Below, one piece after another: positions 34,585 through 46,795 of a stretch of 64,000 bases of DNA; within the stretch, counting starts at the first letter, position 1; each line of letters opens with the position of its first letter. Where the stretch lies: contig NW_006767438.1 of NCBI RefSeq assembly GCF_000264995.1, positions 1,922,953 to 1,986,952 of the forward strand, read 5' to 3'. The notes beneath the pieces are model-generated. The model did no database searches. It worked only from the letters and a program-made list of their open reading frames with translations, and had not been told where the DNA came from. The position numbers and the translations under genes are program-made. The stretch comes from Punctularia strigosozonata HHB-11173 SS5. Lineage: Eukaryota > Basidiomycota > Agaricomycetes > Corticiales > Punctulariaceae.

Positions 34585-36396
34585 CTAGGAAACAGAGCGT
34601 GCCCATTCGAAGACTCGTTCTTCTTCCAAGCGACCTTCGATGACGCCACAAATCCTTTCATCGCTCGTTCTTTTGTACTGACCTTTATGAAAATCGAAAA
34701 TCAAAGTCGTAGGCAGGAGCCAGTCCACATAGCTCCCGCTGGATGACCTTGCTATCCGCCATCGGGGCCTGTTCGGTTTCTCCGCTGCATCGCTCCACCA
34801 ATCGATCCAGTGAGCGCAACAAAAACATGACCTGCTTGAAAGACCCATCGATATAGTTCTGGCTTCATCGTACTCCAGTGGGAAACCATAAGGAAGATTC
34901 GGTCTACCCTCGTAAGCGGCGTAGATCCAGTCTCGAACGAGCCACGATTCGACCTCGTGCGTGACTTGATACCACAAGACGAGCTGAACTTCGGGATGGA
35001 GGTTCGCTACCGTCACGGGCGAGTCGTGCCAGGATAGGTTCAGGCGGTACATGAGGAAGTTGATGTCTGCGCGAACGGGAGGAAACGCCGTAACGACGCG
35101 TTGGGTGCAGATATCCATGGCGCTCAGATCGTCGGACGCCCATATGTGCTGGACGCGTAGCTCGGTTCCCCATACACGCCGGAAGAGCTGGTCACGATAC
35201 GCGACCATGTCCTCCAACGCCGCGTCGAAATCCGCGAGGCGGCCAATAAGATACGCGAACCTTCTGACGTGGCGGGTGTCGACCCCTGCCGTCTCCAGCT
35301 CTTGGAAGACGGTGTCGGAGAGGAAGTTCGTGTGGCGCATGCATGACGCGAAGCGAGCGAGGAGCATGCAGTATTGGGTTTTCCGCGGAATCTTCGGGTT
35401 CAGGTCCGATTTCGATCTCCCGATGCAAGTTTCGTGATATTGGGCGGGAAGGTTGATAGCCTGAGCCTCGTGAAAACAGCGAACGAGCCCGAAATATACC
35501 TGGTATACGTCGTCCGTTCCTTGGCTGTGGCATAACTCCTCCCACATCCACGGACCTTCCTTCCCATTGATCTCGCACTCTGCTCCCCTGACGCCGAGCT
35601 TCGGAAGGACGGTCGTCCAGTATGTTCCAAGCGCAACCGTAATCTGGCTGAATCGTAGGAGGCTGAGCTCGTGGAAAATCCGCTCCAGGCAGCCTGGTGC
35701 GTTCATCGTGATGAACGTCCATATATCGGAAACTTGTGTGGCGTCTGCGGCAGCATCGAAGAGCGCGAGCGCGAGCGCCCTATCGTCCTCGAGAACCATG
35801 CCTGACCGAGCGAGAACGTAGGTGAGCGGCCAGTCGTTATCGATGTCTTCACTTTCGTGCGATTCAGCGGCCAGGATATGTGTACCGTCGAGGGCCAGGA
35901 CGGCTATCGGAAGTTCGGGCTGTCGGTTGGCCAGGATAAGGGCTAAAGCCGTACATGTCGTGTATTGGAGGCGCTCCGTCAGGTCGAGAGGGCTTTCGTC
36001 CTGGGGTAGAAATTCTTGCGGGGCCGTATCGTACTCGATGCGGCGGAGCGCACGAAGTTGAGCGCTCAAATGGTCCTGCTTCTCAAGCCCTAGAATTTCA
36101 TCCTGTTCAGGGATACAGTACCCAGCATGAAATGGGTCCCACCGGAACGAACGCTGTACATGATTCTGCCGAGGCTCCAGAGAGAGGGATGAGAAAATAA
36201 TGGAGGAGACGTGAGGTCGCTGCCGTGGAAATGGGGGAAGAGTGTTGTACAGTTCGCACCGAACAAGGTAGCCCAGCCACATCATGAAACACGATCGCGG
36301 AGCCAGTTGAACAACGCCACACAGAAGATTTGCGCTGCTGCCAACTCGAACCGGAAAAAATTGGAAGATCTTCCGGAAAGAATTTCGGCCAGACAA
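34585..36396 (-). CDS. Possible OTT_1508-type deaminase-fold protein (up to 603 aa)
   Basis: It is a long uninterrupted frame with normal coding character. The N-terminal 60 or so residues look atypical, and the true start may be at the MMWLGYLVRC methionines or later. The C-terminal part has HPEVQLVLWYQ (His467) and SSRSCFCCAHWIDWW (Cys524 and Cys527). The H-x-E plus C-x-x-C arrangement is that of the zinc-binding deaminase fold, and the spacing resembles the fungal OTT_1508-like family, whose role is unproven. The rest is helical, with no other domain recognised. It is convergent with permease 2. Confidence 0.6.
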   Translation of the reverse strand: MSGRNSFRKIFQFFPVRVGSSANLLCGVVQLAPRSCFMMWLGYLVRCELYNTLPPFPRQRPHVSSIIFSSLSLEPRQNHVQRSFRWDPFHAGYCIPEQDEILGLEKQDHLSAQLRALRRIEYDTAPQEFLPQDESPLDLTERLQYTTCTALALILANRQPELPIAVLALDGTHILAAESHESEDIDNDWPLTYVLARSGMVLEDDRALALALFDAAADATQVSDIWTFITMNAPGCLERIFHELSLLRFSQITVALGTYWTTVLPKLGVRGAECEINGKEGPWMWEELCHSQGTDDVYQVYFGLVRCFHEAQAINLPAQYHETCIGRSKSDLNPKIPRKTQYCMLLARFASCMRHTNFLSDTVFQELETAGVDTRHVRRFAYLIGRLADFDAALEDMVAYRDQLFRRVWGTELRVQHIWASDDLSAMDICTQRVVTAFPPVRADINFLMYRLNLSWHDSPVTVANLHPEVQLVLWYQVTHEVESWLVRDWIYAAYEGRPNLPYGFPLEYDEARTISMGLSSRSCFCCAHWIDWWSDAAEKPNRPRWRIARSSSGSYVDWLLPTTLIFDFHKGQYKRTSDERICGVIEGRLEEERVFEWARSVS

Positions 36397-37247
36397 ACTG
36401 AAGAGCCACGAAGGCGGTCCTCCTCAGAAGAGTAGTAGGGGTTGATTCAGGCGAAGCCACCAACACGCAACGTCTCAACCCCGGAGTACTACCCACAGAC
36501 TTGCCGTAGAGTTCTATGATGAGGGCTGCTGAAATCTTGATCACGAACGCCAGAGGCCCTCCTCCATAACCACTATGGGGAGAAAGATCGCGTCTGTGGG
36601 GAAGACATATTCCAAGGATATCGCGCCACCCTCCGCCGAGGTGGTTGTTCCCGTTCATGATGTCGGCGCACACTCACTTGGATCTCTTGGACCTCATTAT
36701 GTTGGGAAGGATTCCACGAAGACGGCCAGCGGAGTTCGAGGGACGAGCAAAGGTTGGGTAAACACGTGCCCCCACAAGCATCAACAAAACAGCTACGGTG
36801 TGGCGTGGAAATTGTATCGGGCTGTTCGGCCCCCCAACCGACCACACACAAAACCATACTAATAGCTGAGCTAGGCACTTTGTTTCAAGGAGCACAATAC
36901 GTAGATACATGTTAAGGAAGATATGATAATGTTAGATGATAATGCTGGATTCACCATGCCCTTGCATATGCACATGCGGACACCTCGCAATGTCGAGGAC
37001 GTCCTAAACGTAGGGTGTCATAGGAGGGAAGAGGGAAAGAGGTTGGGGGATGGGTGATGGTAGGGTGTCGCAGGTGGCGGAATAGGATGAGGTATCGCAG
37101 TTCGATGGTTGATGTATAAGAGATGACGAGAAAGAGAGGAGATGGTACAAATCGTGAAGGAGAGATGATGATGATGATAGATGGTGGTGATGAATGATGA
37201 AGACGGCGACGGTGTAGCGACACCGAAGGGAGGGCACAGAAGCGACT
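36397..37247. other. Intergenic, no gene seen
   Basis: An AT-richer stretch near 36870-37200 contains GATGATGATGAT-type repeats on the plus strand. No exon is supported. Confidence 0.4.
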
Positions 37248-38523
37248 TCAAGGGCTCGCCCGAATCTTCGACCGCAGGCGTGGGGGGCTCGCCGCGCGAG
37301 TTCCCGGCGGAGGAGTCACGGGCCTCTCCGACATTTGCCTCTTGGCGCTGGACAACAGCGCGGGCAAGGCGCCACGGATCGAGTTATCTGTCGAGTTACC
37401 GGGCGTGATCTCGGGGGAGGTTTGACCATGCGATGCCAGCCTTGCAGATCGCCGAGGCGACGACGACGTATCCGGGCTTTCCTCAACCTCAACGAGCGCC
37501 TTCGTGACCGAAGGTACCTTGACCTTGGCGCCGCCCTTGCCGTCGAGAGAGGGCGAGCTGGAAGAGTGCGAAAGACCGCGCGCCACGCGCTTGCGGACGG
37601 GGAAGAGCAGCTTGCGCGGCATGACGGGCTCCGGGGAGAAGTCGACGTGCGAAGGCGGGAGTTTGGCACGCTCGCGCCGGGAGGGCGTGAGGTTGTAGTA
37701 CGGGTTTGCATACGTGCGCTTTTGGCCGCGGCTGCGAAAGATTAGTTAGCGACGAGAGCAGTCCCGGAAGCGCAAGAACGTACAAAACGTAGTCGACGGT
37801 CGGTCGCTCTTCCTCCTCGGAACGCTGAGGCGGCGTTCCAGGGCTCTCGAACGGCGAAACGTCAGTGTCGCCAGAGTCCTTGTCGAGGAACGGATTGTTT
37901 GGCGAGTCGCGGACTGCTTCGGGTTCCCGCTTGGACCTCGGCGCCGTCCGAGACGAACGTCGTGGCGGCGTCTGCGGTGGCCTCAGCGCAGTCGCAAAGA
38001 TAGTCCTCTGCGCCTTTGGGCGAGACTGACGTCTTGATGGCGGGGGAGACAGGGGCGCGCGAACCCGAGTCGATGACCGGGGCGTCGCAGCCACGTTGGT
38101 CGTCTTCTCGCCCGAACCCTCGTCGACTTTGATCCTAACCGTCCGCCCAGACGACTTGGTCGCGCTCCCAGCCCAAAACGCCTCCTCTTCCGCAGCCACC
38201 ACCTCCTCGGCGATCGTGTCTAACCCCGTCTTCCGCCTCTTCGCGCCCCGCTCCGCCTCCGTGCCCTTATCGGGAACGCCAGGTAAGACATCCTTATCCG
38301 CGTTGAGCTCGTCGTCCGAGTCCGAGTCATCCGTGTGCCGCGAGCGCCCGCGTTTTCGCTTGTGTTGAGTGCGGGGCGGCGTCGGGAGGCTGATCGACGA
38401 CGACGTCCGAGACACGGGCGGTGGCTTTGTTTTGGAAGAGGACGACGTCGGCTTGGGTGCGTGAGCCAACGATAGCGGCGCTCGGATAGGAGACGAGTCA
38501 AGCATGCCACGCGTTGTCGGCAT
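37248..38523 (-). CDS. Disordered, basic nuclear-type protein (407 aa)
   Basis: Exons 38523-37784 and 37731-37248 (intron 52 bp, GTACGT..CAG) give a 408-codon frame. The protein is Ser/Pro/Arg-rich with many SP/TP sites (possible CDK targets), a basic cluster HKRKRGRSRH (nuclear signal), an acidic SDSDDE run and the most ordered-looking segment PTVDYVFRGQKRTYANPYY across the splice junction. The C-terminal half has PRKLLFPVRKRVARG. The conserved-looking VFRGxKxxxANPY block and SP sites suggest a cell-cycle or chromatin regulator. This is inference; I do not recognise the family. Confidence 0.7.
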
Positions 38524-40182
38524 GGCGCTCTCTAAGTATGGTTGAAGTCGCTACGGTCTTCGTCGTCGTCGTTGTCAATGTTGTCTAGTGGTGGTAGCGT
38601 GGTGAAGGCGTGTTTACTGATGGTTGATTGATCTGATGAGCACTGAGGATATGCAAGGGAGATGAAGGAGAGAGAAAGGCAGGGTGAAGGCAAGTGAAGG
38701 GTGTCGCTGAAGACGAGAAACGTCAATGCCCACGAGGCGGGCATTGTTCCGGAGCCGTGGGAATACGTCTGAAAAGGGTAAAACAGCACGTGATCAGCCG
38801 TTCTTACTGACGCCGCACACGGTTGCACGTCAAACTTGACTCCCGTTACCCTACCACCTCTCAATGACAATGATATCGACGGTATCGTCTATGAGCACGT
38901 TACTTTACTCTATATGTTTAGAGCTATGGGCTAACCTCATTTACCTTATAGTGGTTCTTCTGGAGTTTCTCCTAGCCTTCTACACGGTCAGCGCCTCCAT
39001 CGGTTATACCAAGGTCTCTGCCCTCCGTGGCATCTTCGGCGCACGCAATTTATGAGCAGCGCATCTTGCCCATTGCGTTTTGCGTTTTGCGTCTTAGATC
39101 ACATTCGCCGCCCTCGCGTACGTCTCCCTTCATTGCCCTCATTTTTTCCGGATTCCTCACCAACGATCTCTCTTCCTCAGTCGATACTCGCACCTGAGGC
39201 CGACCGCCCCCGTCGTTGTTATCTGGTTCGCGAAATTCTGTGGTTCAACGCGTTTTGGACCTGGGAGTCGAACGACTGATCCTTCGTGCTCAACGACCTC
39301 AGCTTCGCCTGAGGCACGCCCATCTATATCTCCTCCAGTGTTGTCTCCACTTACTTTCTCAGAAGTCACAGGGACGACAGCAAGCGTCTTGCTCCCAAGC
39401 CGCTATCTCCACCTATGTCGTCCTGGGCACGGTCTCCTCTGTTCAGCTGGCGGTTTCAACGACGCCTCGGCCGCCTTCGCCAATATCTACGCAGCCCGAG
39501 CTTGAACAGGCCTGCCATCGCCACCCGAATCATCGTCATCGGCTCCGCAACCGCGGATTATGTTCGGCCTCATGGCTGACGCAGGATGATTAATGGTACA
39601 CTTGCCGATGTGCGACAACCCCGGCATGCGCTTTCAGTGCGGTGCTCGGCGCGGACGAACATCTTTCCTCGGTCAACATCGTCCCCGAGGGCCACGGCGT
39701 CCCCGGCGGCGGCTGCGAGCCGATGCATTGGCATGCGCCACCCTCATCACCTCGTGAAGAAGGCTGAGGACCGTTAGCGTTGCAGCGGCTTGAACACTCG
39801 ATGGCGCCAGGAGAGCATTCACAAGGCATGATAGATGGTCCTGTTTAACCGTATTCGATCCTGTGTTCGGTCGTTGTTGGTGTCTGACCATTTGTCTTCG
39901 GAAGTTGACGTGATGTCCTTGGCCATGTCTCGCTATCCATATTCACCCTATTATCATATCCTTTGCTACCGCATTGCGTGTATACCCGAAGGCCAAGGGC
40001 GAATATGGCGACATATACAGAGGTGCCGAGAATGAAAACCAGGTATTACGTACGCGAGGGTATAACACAGCGTGGTATATTGATGATCGCCTGCGAAGCA
40101 TCTGCGGGGGTTATGACTGGCAGGGACTGGCAGGTGGCGAGTTGGAGTTTCTTGGGTACATAGGAAGTATGTACGCGTACGC
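38524..40182. other. Long stretch without a supported gene
   Basis: A plus-strand frame at 38864-39055 has two hydrophobic runs (LELWANLIYLIVVLLEFLLA). Frames near 39310-39590 stay open for up to 90 codons, but no splice model joins them. They could be remnants of a membrane protein gene. Confidence 0.35.
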
Positions 40183-42135
40183 TCATGACGGTTTGAGCGT
40201 GGGCGAAACCGTATTAAGCTGTTCTAGCTCGGCCAACACTTGCTCCATGTGAGGGCGATCCCGGGCTTCGAATTGCCAACACCTATCGACAAGCGCCTGC
40301 ATTCCCTCCGGGGTGTGTTTCGGAAGCTCGCCGGGCTTTAGGCCGTCCTTCATCGCTAGAGGGATCTGCATGTTGTTATAATAAACATACGGGTTATTCC
40401 CGGTGTGCAGCTGAGAAGGTACGAATAGTCAGCCAACTACGAGGAGGTACAACGCATCACCTGCCTCGAGACACAGACATCCGAACGACCACACGTCCGT
40501 CTCAAGCGTTGAAGTTGGACCCCCGTCATTGCCGTCGGTCTGGCCATTCCATAATAAAAGTTCGGGGGCCATCCAACGCACGGCTCCGCCAGTCTCCTCA
40601 CTCGGATTTAGTACGGAGTTAACTGTGATAAAGGAAAGGCCGAAATCGGTGATCAGCGCTCTCTTGTCTTCAGCAATCAGTATGTTGGCCTGGAGAGTCG
40701 TGAGAATGGTGGTTTGACCACGGAGATGAAAGTAATGTACCCCTCGAATATCGCCATGTGCGATTTTCTTCGAATGAATATAGGTCAGTCCCTTAGCAAT
40801 CTCGAGTACCTACGAGAGAAAGGACTCGTGAGCGGCGACCCGTTATCTATCACGGATGCATACCAGTCTTTGCGCTTCTGGGGCCCGTTGAATGCCATTT
40901 CTGCCGAGATAATCCCGCGACGTCCCGTTCTCCATCCAGGGAGAGACGAGATAGAACGTGGGATATCCTTCCAGATCTTGCAAGTCGTATTCCGAGGAAT
41001 AGATGCCCATGAACTGCAGTACGTTATCGTGGCTGAGCATTCGCCATAGCAGAGCCTCGGTTATGAACATCTAATAGCATTGAGCTCGCAAGTTACGCTT
41101 GCACGGTCTGGCACGTACTCCGAAAGTGTCTTGCCTTTCCTTGTTCCTGAAATGACGAAGACGCTTGCAGGCGACGTTCTTGCCACCCGAAGTGCACGTC
41201 CATACATCAGAGAACCCTCCACCGTGTCGGGGATCGCCTTGGGGTAGCGAGCATGCTACCCGCAGACCTATCGGAATGTACCTGGCCTGATTACACAACA
41301 TTCCGAGAACACGGTGGCGGCGTCTGATATCTGGGTTTTGCAGGGGCACGCCCCCAATTTCGCTTTCAGAAGCCTCGAACGTAGCTTGCAGGTACTGCCG
41401 ACGACGGTCAAATGCCAAATTGCGGAACGGGATCAGAGTATAAGTAACACTGACATCATGTAGATCGTCAGCCATTTCCCTCGCATCTTCGAGTGTGAGC
41501 TGCAGTACGTTGCTGTCTCCTGCGGGACACACCACGAGGAGTTTCTCTGATTAGCACGTAGTCGGCAAGAGAAGCGGAAAAAATCTTTGCCTTTCCATCG
41601 CAGTGTCGGTAGCCTTACGCAATCGATTTCGAGCTTACGCATGCTGCTCGCTTCGTCGGGGCGCAACTCAATCTGCCATTCCCCAAGGTCAATGAATACC
41701 TTAGTTTCAAGTTGGGATACACTTCGCACTTACGTTCAATCTGACTTCAGGTGAGCCATCGTGGACTGCATTGACCTCAGAGGACGGCGGAGCTGCGACG
41801 TCTGGTTTCGCGAGTACAGGCGCGCTGGCCTAGTTATGAGGTCCATATCAGCTAGCATCATGCGAATTGAGGCATTCATACATTCTGTCCATCCATCGAA
41901 CCAGTGTCCGCACCCGAAGTACCTGGTTTCTGATCGTCGTAAGGTCATGAGCCGGCTTCAAGCCAGTTGTTTCGATGTAGATACTGACGTTTTTGACAGC
42001 CAAAGTCTTTTCGTCGAAGTTGGCGCCTGCCTTTTGCCCACCGCATCGACCAAGGCAAAGAGAGAATGGATCCCATGAGAACGATCTGGAGCTGGGACGA
42101 CGGCGGAGATACCGGGAAAGAGTAGACCAGGTCAA
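40183..42135 (-). CDS. TKL-type protein kinase 1 (N-terminus unresolved)
   Basis: This is a Ser/Thr or dual-specificity kinase. Solved exons of the kinase domain: up to 41119 (open from 41535), 41070-40864, 40809-40741, 40689-40465, 40410-40183, all phase 0. Motifs: Gly loop HGGGFSDVWT, VACKRLRHF (Lys), EALLWRMLSHDNVL, hinge YLVSPWMENG, catalytic loop AHGDIRGANILI (HGD in place of HRD), ITDFGLS, RWMAPELL and WSFGCLCLE. The last intron starts GAG|GCAGGT, a GC donor. Upstream exons probably include KNVSIYIETTGLKPAHDL and FIDLGEWQIELRPDE, but the joins are not certain. All catalytic residues are present. It is divergent to kinase 2. Confidence 0.8.
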
Positions 42136-42456
42136 CTACGTGGATAAGAGTCACTCAGAGGAGAGCGGTATCAAGCGGTTCAGATATGCAACTTCGACTG
42201 AGTAAACATGTGGATGTTGCTGCACCTGTTCCGCGCTGCTCCAGTTGCACGAGGGGTTAACGCTGTTTCGTGCCTGTGTACACGATCTCCTGAGCCGCCA
42301 TGCCTTCAGACCCGCTCCATATCAATGGATAGATCTCTCCGAGATGATGGTCAGAATGAACATGCCAACGAGAAGTGTTGCAGTAACTGATCAATGAGTG
42401 GCACTCGTGGTTGCCTCGAGCTTATGACCGCACTTATGAATGGGCTTCCATAATGA

Positions 42457-44500
42457 GTGACCAAAAGCACGTTGATGTCGCGCTCTCTGCGTGCTGCAAA
42501 CAAGCCAGGCAAGAGCGCAATAGACCTGCCAGCACATCCTACAACAGGTGGTGAGGGTGTGCAGAGCTTTGTCAGCAGGAACTCGAGTAGCAAAACTACA
42601 CGCAACGCAACAGCCATGTATAGCTCCTCGCCCCTCTCGCCGCTCAGCTTTCCCTCCATCGATCATGCCCTTTCTATGGTGTGGCAGCCCAATACTTTCG
42701 CGTTCTCATGCGAGAACTCGAAATGCTTCTCATCCCTCCTCTCGTTCAAATGCTCGCGAAAGACCACTCAAAGGCAGGATCCTTCAACCTTCCGCATATC
42801 TACATACATAACACTACAACTTGCTAATGCCATAGATCCCACGCGTCGAGCAGCGCAATCGGCTTCCATGACATCCCGAGCTGGGGTAGCAGGTCTGGAC
42901 CTTGCACCTTGCACGACCACTTGCGATCGAAACGTGAAGACAAACGCGGATGCGAGCCGTGGTAGGAACAAAGATACGTCAAACCCAGTTTACTGACATG
43001 TATACCCTGTGCAGTTATTACCTATTCCGGCGATGCTGTCCGACCTCTTGCGATTACGGGTGGTGAGTAACCCCACCTGAATACTATTACTACTTCCCGT
43101 GAGACCCAACATGTTACAGGCGCGATATCTGTATTCGAGCAAGAAGAGTTAGAAAATAAGACGTTCGAAGCACTGAAGTCTCTTGGGATCAAGCATCCAC
43201 GAACAGGATTCACCAGAAGAGCGGAAAAAGTCGTTAAGATTGTGAATATTATCCAGAAGGTAAGTCTTCCTTCACGTTTCAAATTACCAACGATATGCAA
43301 TGTTATCTCTGCCAGCGTCTTGACTCCCCCAAGCCCTTAGGAGTAGCTGAACGTTGTCAAGCTGCAATTGTCATGTCAGAATTAGTTCGCCAGGCCACTC
43401 GCTTACCACGCGTGCTCGTTATACGCAATGTTAAGCTTACGGCGGAGTCATTCAAGTTGTCGGGAACAACCGGGGACGTGAAAAAAGGGACTCTCCGTGG
43501 CGGCGCTGTTGTAGCACTGAAGAGGCTACGAGTCACCGCGGCACAGAAGGAACAAGCCGTCTTCTATACCGTGAGTTACTACAGCACCCTCCGATGTCTC
43601 CGCTCATTGCGTACAGAAATTACGAGACGCGATCGTTATCTGGCGCCAATTGCAGCATCCGAATGTTCTCTCCTTGCAGGGGCTATACGGTCCTGGAGTG
43701 TGTACCAATGGGATCATGAAGATTGGCGAGGTGGCGTCAGGAACTTCTTTATATCTCGTTTCGCCTTGGATGCCTAATGGAAACGTCGTTGGTTATCTTG
43801 AAACGCACGGACCCGACGCAAATAAGCTCTTAAAGCTGGTAAGCCTGCCCTTGGCCGCGATTCAATCACACTAAACCACAGTCGACGGTACAGTCCAGCG
43901 ATATCGCGAATGGGCTTTCGTACATCCATGAGTTCGGCCTGATCCATGGGGACATGAGAGCGGTACGTATTTGTCACGCTGCGGATAAGTTATCTAACCT
44001 ATCGCCAGGTCAACGTTCTCGTAGACTCTCAGGGTAATCCAAAGATCACCGACTATGGGATACTACCTATTTATAACGAGAGTCAAGTCGTCGTCGAGAG
44101 TCCCGGAAGTATGGTAATCACACGCTACGCTGCACCCGAGCTATTCGGACTTGAGACGCGACTGGATTTACCAGCGCGACAAGCGGCAGATGTTTTCGCA
44201 TTTGGGTGCGTTTGCTTCGAGGTTCGTACACGCCACATTCAATGCTCCAAAATAATGACATTATGGACGTAGATGTACACTCTCAAACTACCTTTTCCTG
44301 ACGTTGAGAAGGATACAGCCGTACCATCGTTGGTTATCAAGGGCAAGCGACATACTTTGCCAACTGCTAGAGACTGCCCCTTCGGTCAGCCGCCTCCTGA
44401 AATGTCGAGAATCATGGAACAGTGCTGGGCAGAGAAGAGCGATGCACGCCCTAGTGCTCGTGATATAGTAAATCGGTTGGTTGACATACTCCATCGATAG
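42457..44500 (+). CDS. TKL-type protein kinase 2 (start uncertain)
   Basis: Exons: (42457)-42961, 43015-43062, 43120-43259, 43316-43570, 43617-43838, 43882-43962, 44009-44221, 44273-44500; 563 codons if started at 42457. A later start (for example 42616) is possible. Motifs: TLRGGAVVALKRLRV (Lys), AIVWRQLQHPNVLSLQG, YLVSPWMPNGNVVGYL, IHGDMRAVNVLVD, ITDYG (DYG in place of DFG), RYAAPELFG, FAFGCVCFEMYTLKLPFPDV and CWAEKSDARPSARDIV. The Gly loop is poorly conserved. The metal-binding Asp is kept, so activity is plausible. The HGD(L/M)R loop is typical of expanded mushroom kinases. The N-terminal 230 residues are not recognised. Confidence 0.78.
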
Positions 44501-45889
44501 TTACTCGCGCGATACATGTTGGCTTGGAGCTGGATTCATAGACGGCTATAGTGACCCGTCGCTCATACAAACAGAGCGCGTCGGAGACCACATCGAGTTC
44601 GAGTACTCATGCACCGGACCTCATAGTGGGATGCGTTCAAGGTGCTTTGCTCAGGACTGATGATGCCGAGGCGCTCGCGCTCGTTCAAGCAGTCGCTGGC
44701 GATGGGTCGTCTGGTGCTTAGAAGCAGATTTTCCCATAGTCGCTCTTGCGTATAGCTTTGTATGTCCTACCCCCTGCTGCTTGCGTTGTATACGTTCTTG
44801 AAACATGATAGCCTATGTAGCATCGACTCATTGGTAGCATGGTAGTAGAGCGACGATCGGTGCAGCATGAAAATGAAACGGACATCAAGTGAGAGATTCA
44901 TATGCCAATTTATGTAATTGTGCTTCGTCTCATAGGCGGACCGTCCGTTCAGTGGAGCGGATTTGAATACGTGACAGTGTCCATCGTCTTGTAGCTTTCA
45001 GTTGTTGCTTGAGAACAAAGTCATAACCGATGCTTCGGCTGTCAGGCCTGACCGCATGCGCCGTCGTGCCCTGTGCAACCTGAGCGATGTAAGGACTCCG
45101 ACAATCAAAGACTCGTATATAACTCGCACCTTTTCGGTCTGGGTTTGTTCGTTCCATTCGGAGGTGCGACGGGGCGATCTTTGCGGGCTTCATCACGCGT
45201 CCCCTTTCCGAACGACGAGTCAGGACGCAACGCCCGGGTCGCTGAAGTCATGGATGAGATGGTGTAGATGTACGACGAGAGTAGGAGCCTATGTGCCCGC
45301 AGATTGTTACATCCCTCGCCCTTGGGGTATATCTCCCGATATCCACGGCGCCGTGTATGCTGGTGAGTCATGAATGCTGTCCCGGGCGGCGGCATGGGCG
45401 TTAGAACTCGGACTGCATTATCGTGGTGCAAAGATAGAGAATCATGGTCATGGTTCCAATGACTGAACAAGCTATAACGAGAAGCCATAGACAACGAGGC
45501 GACTAGTACATATTTGCCACGAGACGGCGAAGCCCGGCACTTCATCGGCATGTCGGCATTTTCCTGATCAGGCAGTAGAGCCCCGCGCCGGGGTCTGCGA
45601 TCTGGCATCCGTCATTGCCACTTAACTGCCTCCATATCTTGACCACCTGTATGCAGCCTTCATGACGGGAACACGTACCCGCCATGTTATTACCGTTCAG
45701 TTTTCCGAAGGGTCGTTGTGCGCATGTCAAGAACTTGTCCGGTCTGCGCTCGTAATGAGAAATGGACTGAATGACAATCATGTGATGCTCCACCTTAGCT
45801 GCGGCGACGACCTCATCGACCAAGCCGTTTAGCGCTAATCATGTAGTGAGAAGGAGTTGGCACTCGACTTGACGCACCATCCTCGGAAC
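44501..45889. other. Intergenic, no gene seen
   Basis: This is 1.4 kb between kinase 2 and a secreted-protein gene. Only short open frames without motifs are present. Confidence 0.4.
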
Positions 45890-46795
45890 ATGCTCGCACT
45901 ACTCAAATATGCTGTCGCGATTGTTGTGCTACTCTCGGCACAACTCGCTTCGTCGCAGGCGGACGCTGCCATCCAACGTGAGTCAATACCGTCCATCTTC
46001 CAGGGTATCACCTCACTCTTCCCTTAGAGTGCTACAAGAATGCATTTGCGGAAGCATTGGGTCCGGAAATCACCGACCCAGCCAATCGTACCGTCCACCT
46101 CTGCGAAGACATCTCGCTGTTCCAACAAGCGGCCAACAACATAATCCGCGAATGCTTTGGTGGCAACATCAACGTGACGTGTGTCGCCACGGCTGAGCAA
46201 TACATATTTGACGCCTGCTTTCAAGTGGTGAGCACTACGTCCTGTTGCTCGCGCTTGGGATAATGCTGACCGAACGCGGAAGGGCGTTGTGATACCTGCT
46301 TACAATCGCGCTCAAGTGACGCCAACCCCCGGATCTACGTACGTCTTGCTCAACTGCTCTTTGATTGATTCGATAACACCCTATGCAGATCTATTTTTAC
46401 GACCGAGCCTGGGATGAGCGTGACGAGTGCGGTTTCAACTCTCAGCTTAACGGCTCCGCTACCGGTGACATCCAATAATACGTAGGTTCAACTGCTCAAA
46501 TAGCCTATCGTCTCCTATTCACCGCCCGCCAATGTATACAGACTACGTTCCTCCACCACCGCAAGTGAACTGAGCACGACAACGAAGTGCGTCGCTCCTT
46601 TCCGCATGCTTATGTGTTCGCTCACGGGCTTCCAGGGCGGTTCCAGGGTCGAGCGTCATGAAAACTACCTCCACATCCGCTTCAAGTGCTGCACCGTCAT
46701 CGACGCAAACTAGCCCCGCAGAACGCGTCGCTGCCGTCAAAGTGACCCTGAGCTGCTTCGTCACGTCCGCGGTGGTCAGCCTATTGAGCCTATGA
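45890..46795 (+). CDS. Small secreted Cys-containing protein with probable GPI-anchor tail (213 aa)
   Basis: Exons: 45890-45977, 46028-46227, 46283-46338, 46389-46481, 46542-46586, 46636-46795 (642 nt in frame). A signal peptide is clear (LLKYAVAIVVLLSAQLASSQ). The mature N-terminal domain has five Cys (QCYKN, HLCED, RECFG, VTCVA, DACFQ). A Thr/Ser-rich linker follows, and the protein ends in a hydrophobic tail (VTLSCFVTSAVVSLLSL), as for GPI-anchored wall or membrane proteins. No catalytic motif is seen. The role is unknown; cell-wall or surface protein is the likely class. Six exons in 0.9 kb is dense but every join keeps the frame. Confidence 0.82.

Noticed and set aside
38864-39593. Possible membrane-protein gene
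   Set aside because: Hydrophobic runs exist, but no combination of splice sites joins the open frames into one product.
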